Positions 59,848-64,000 of a stretch of 64,000 nt of DNA are shown piece after piece. Positions within the stretch are counted from its first letter, which is position 1. Each line of letters begins with the position of its first letter. Made by a program: the position numbers and the translations under genes. The stretch comes from Apteryx mantelli (lineage: Eukaryota > Chordata > Aves > Apterygiformes > Apterygidae): the NCBI RefSeq assembly GCF_036417845.1, contig NC_089982.1:66849684-66913683 (forward strand), in the 5' to 3' direction. The notes beneath the pieces were generated by a model that saw nothing but the letters and a program-made list of their open reading frames with translations, had not been told where the DNA came from and made no database searches.

Positions 59848-62800
59848 CTGGAAAAAAAAAGTGTTAATTTAAACAAAAACATTTAGTCATAGTTTTACAG
59901 CAAAATATAATCCCAATTCTACAATTTCTGAACATGTATTATAAATTGGTATATTTTCTTTGTAATTTCCTAGATAAAATACTATTAAAATACCAACCAC
60001 CTCCTTGCAACAGCTTTTCCCACAATAGCAGAGGCATTTTTTATTCAAAACACCAGATAACTTTCTTTCCCAAGCATCTACAAAAACCAAGTGCTTCATT
60101 TATATAAGTTATTTTAATGCTAAACAAGTCTTCCATTTATTTCAAGCTTATAAACCAACAAAAAAATGCCCCCACCAGCTATTCTTTTTTTATTACACTT
60201 TCAGCTAGATTCGCATTTAGGTTCTCTCTGAATTGCTTTTGGAAAGTTCAGATATTACAGCTAAAACCAGTTATTATCAACATACAGAAATTAGCAGACT
60301 CTTCCCTGATTCTGAGTTGGCAAAACACAGCGAACGCTTCCCATTGGGACAATTTCTCAGAAATCGGTTTCTCCTCAGTGATTTCTTACGGAAAGGATGA
60401 CAACATATTTCATACATGCTGGTTCAGACATAAGAAAACAGTATCTCCTATGAAACATAGCCAAGGATGATCTAAAAATATCTTGCTATACATTTAATGT
60501 TATTTACCCATAAAGTGTTTTCAGACAGCTGTATTTCCTCCAGTCCTTGAACATTGCCCTTGAGAGAATACCCTCTTTAAACTAAAACTTTTCATAAAAG
60601 TCTTAGCTTTCGTAAGACAATGAATTCACACAGCACAGAAACATTTTCACTAACAAAGACACCCCCCAAACAGATTAAACCAAAATGGTCAGGTAAAAGA
60701 CCTGACAAAAGTCCGTACCCAGCAAATGCGTATCTGCTTCTCTGTTCAACCTGGTAAGGAAGTATAACCACAAACTAAAATGAGGACAAAAAAAGAAATG
60801 CACATCAGCTTTAAGACAAGCATCTAGCAGGCTTAGCTTAACACCTTTCTACCTAAAAATAAACTGAGGCACAAGAGACAGTACATCTGCTGACAGTGTT
60901 CATAAATACCTCTACGACTTGCCAAGCTCTTTGATAAGCTGGTATATTTTTCCCTTTATGCTTCCTGGACAATGAAATAAATTCTCCTCTAATATATCCC
61001 TACAACAGTGACGGAAGGTCCCTGGAAGAAGCAGCCCCCACAAAAAGGATAGTTAAAGGAAGTCACAAGAAATTCCCCTATTTATGCAGCAGATCTGTCC
61101 TGAACCCTATGGCAACTGGTTGCGGAATTATTTAATACATTCCAACTTCATCTCAGTACTTCTAGAAATGTAGAAAGTAAAAATACATAGTTAATGCAAT
61201 TTGCATAGTTCGAATAGCACTCTCCTGATAAGACAAGAACATTCAGCAAGTTTTAAAGTTATTTTTAAAGACTTAAGAAAATTTTCTTCTTAAGTCCTAT
61301 GGTCCAGTCTATGCAGAGGAATTAAATAGTTTTAATCTATATGAAGATAATGAAATTAAAATGTATTTTTGCTACCAGTCTTAAGTTCCTTTCGTGACTT
61401 CCTCTGTTGGTGTTAGTGTACTGCCTACTTGTTTGGCCTTTGTATTTTAGAAACCATTCAAAAGACTGTATTTTAAGTTTAAATGAAATTAAAATTCTTG
61501 CAGAAAGGTTTGTTTTTATATATTTTAAATTTCAAGGCCTACTGAACATGTATTTCATTTATATTTTTCTTTGTGGTATGCATATGCTGCATTGTTATAA
61601 CGTAACTTAGGAACATAACTAAAAAAACTCAAACAATTGTGCAGTTTGGAAGTAATACCAGTTACATGCATAGGCAGCCACTACAAAGAGGAAGGTTGTA
61701 GCCCAGAACCTTTCTGCTTCCAGCACGTATGTCTTCAGAATCTGCCCAACTTCATTTCCCCAGCAGGTCATGTACCTTTGACTTTCCTTGAATAACAGTG
61801 TGAGTGGGCTCCGCCTGCAGTACTATCTCTTTAGTTATTGCTCTCCCCTGAAGACCAAGGATCATACCTGGCAAAGGATTCATCTGTCTGTGATTCACCT
61901 TGACTAGACAACAGATTATCTTTAATCAAGACTATGGACAAACAAAAGAAACTGAAGATTAGCTGCACAGTTTTACGCAGAACTACATTCTTTGTTTCAA
62001 TCCCTCTGCACAATTTAATTCACAAAGACAAAAAAAAGAGGTAGTCATATTTGGAGCAAAGGAGGTATTACACATCCACTACACTTACTTGCAGTGTGGC
62101 CTACAGACCCAATCCAAGATGAGGACACTAGTATGCCAGAAGCTGCATAACACAAAGTCCCAGACGAAACCTTACGTTCTACTCAAGTATAACTCCGAGT
62201 TCAGCAGATTTATTCCCTTGCAGGTACACTTATTACTGCCTAAAAAGAGCTCTAAAAACAAGGTATCCATATAAAACAGTTGCAATTATTTAATGGAATG
62301 AATTAAATCTTTTTCTTTAGTTAAATCCTGAATATCCAGTTCAGAAAAAAAGTACTCACACCTCCATTCTTCAGATGCAGAACTAAAGCACTGCGTCATC
62401 CTCGGGATGCACAAGGTCTCGTTGCAGGTTCAGAAATTGAATCCTAACCATCTGACGCTCAATGTAGTACCCTTATAAACCACATGACAGCTTTCCCTAG
62501 TCTCCTCCATTCAAAATAACATCAACAATTTCACTGTAATCGATTTATGAACATGCATAATTGTTACTCTTAGCTACAGGAACTTTCTGAAGAGATGATG
62601 CCACAACTGGATTTGATAGATCTTATATTATTCTTTAAATAAACATGTAGGGTGAAGTAGAAGAGAAGGAAGTTACCTGCTCATATTAACTTAAAGCCTG
62701 ATTTTTGATCATGTCTATTTAAATTCAACTTCTTTTTCCTCAACAATCTCAACTGTACTGATGACTGGTGGTTGCGTATCATATTCTTCAGTATCAATAA

Positions 62801-64000
62801 ACAGCACATTCCCCTACTACCTCAAAATCTTTACAAGGATCCCATAAATGGTCTTCAGAAGCAAGACCTCTAAGTTTTGACTTACAAGGCACTTAATTTA
62901 AGAGAAATTTTGGCAGTGATAACAATATTTTAGGAAAAGTTAATGCGACTTTTCTAAAGGAATGTCATGTATCATAAAGAATTACTTAAATAAGTGACCA
63001 ACACTTACATGGATAAGGTTGACTGGCAAAGCATTTTTAGGCATTCAGGAGAAAAAAATCTCACTTGTTCAAAGACAGCAACAGTCAAAGAAGTTAGAAT
63101 TCAAGAATTAAGAATGGAATAGAAAAGACAGCAAATAAACATTACTATGTCACAGCATTATTCCATCACACATCCACAGTTCTAAATGCTCCCTGAAGTT
63201 CATGGAAAACCATAATGAAGGAGGTTATCTCAGAATAAGAAAGGATACCAAGAAAGTAAATAAAGATGATCAATAGTTTTCATATGCAATAGGCTAAGAC
63301 CCCTTAGCCTTTCACAAGTGAGAGAGTGTGAGAGAGAAGTGACAAATGGATGTAAAGGCCTATAAGAATCATTAATGGTATGCAGAAGGCGAAAAGCAGG
63401 TGGCTAGTCACTAGTTCTCAGAAACACAAGAATTACAAAATAAACCTGATATCTGAAAGTTTCATTCTAAAACAAAAAGAGACTTCTCACCCTAAAACAA
63501 ACAAACAAACAAAAAAACCAATACAAGTGGTGGAGCATATTGCTAAAGGATATTACTAAGGTAAAAAAATGGATTAAAAAAAATCATACAAAAATTTTGT
63601 ACAGAACTCCATCAGTTTCCATTAAGTGTAATGATTATTTACAATCTTATTCTCAGGAAGACCTACACCATGATCTACCAGCAGCAAGAAAGTTACCAGA
63701 AAGAACAAACTGTCTAGATTTACCCCATCTTTCATCTTCTTTCCCTAACTGGCCATTACTGATAGCTAGTGGGCATGGTCCAGTAAGTATGCATTTACAA
63801 ACACCCGATATTGCACAGCAGTCTGCTTTCTGCAGCACTTGCATCCTGGAGGTCAGAATTACTGCCAAATTTTCAGTCACACTGCAGAAATCAAGATACA
63901 CAAACAGGATATGAAAATAAAAAAGAATTTAGTATTATATGTATTCTGTTTAACAGTTCATTTGGTTTATTATGTCCATACATTTTCAATTTGATGTAGA
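59848..64000 (-). other. RBPJ: RBPJ upstream intron or 5' region, open at the window edge
   Basis: AT-rich, with no CpG island, so the main housekeeping-type RBPJ promoter is probably to the right of the window. Two donor sites with the right phase for the exon at 59809-59847 occur (61868 and 62677 boundaries). No repeat family recognised beyond short A/C-rich runs such as (ACAA)n near 63495. Confidence 0.5.

Overview
The window reads as vertebrate nuclear DNA, and almost certainly a bird. Genes are broken into short exons with GT-AG introns, and most of the sequence is AT-rich and non-coding. A recent CR1 LINE copy carries the 3' end typical of avian CR1, next to much older CR1 fragments. 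I cannot name the order or species. There are no bacterial operons, CRISPR arrays, phage genes or plasmid genes.

Two protein-coding genes are certain, and they face each other tail to tail. CCKAR (cholecystokinin A / type 1 receptor) lies on the + strand with all five coding exons (9624-15559). They join in frame to a 429-residue class A GPCR, with a short 3' UTR after the stop. RBPJ (CSL/CBF1, the DNA-binding effector of Notch signalling) lies on the - strand. Ten coding exons (59847 down to 35540) encode 480 residues plus the stop. Its first coding exon and main promoter are not identified and probably lie beyond the right edge. Its 3' UTR appears long and AT-rich. As I recall, human 4p15.2 has the same neighbours in the same convergent arrangement.

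Layout: 1-3600, intergenic with no recognised gene. 3600-6190, an ancient + strand CR1 copy split by about 1.4 kb of unassigned DNA. 6190-7856, no gene. 7857-8217, a younger CR1 tail on the - strand. 8218-9623, CCKAR 5' flank with a TG/CG microsatellite. 9624-15870, CCKAR. 15.9-31.1 kb, the gap between the two 3' ends, holding two CpG-rich patches (17.6-17.95 and 18.74-19.35 kb) that match no known promoter here, an exon-like open block on the - strand at 24.45-24.68 kb, and simple repeats. 31.1-59.85 kb, RBPJ 3' UTR, exons and introns, with another ancient CR1 copy at 38.05-38.88 kb. 59.85-64 kb, the upstream RBPJ intron, with two donor sites of the right phase for an alternative first exon.

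The two genes do not form a pathway. CCKAR is a cell-surface satiety and digestion receptor for CCK; RBPJ is a nuclear transcription factor. I found no undescribed multi-gene system. The best leads are the orphan CpG island, the 24.5 kb exon candidate, the unassigned insert inside the old CR1 copy, and the RBPJ alternative starts.
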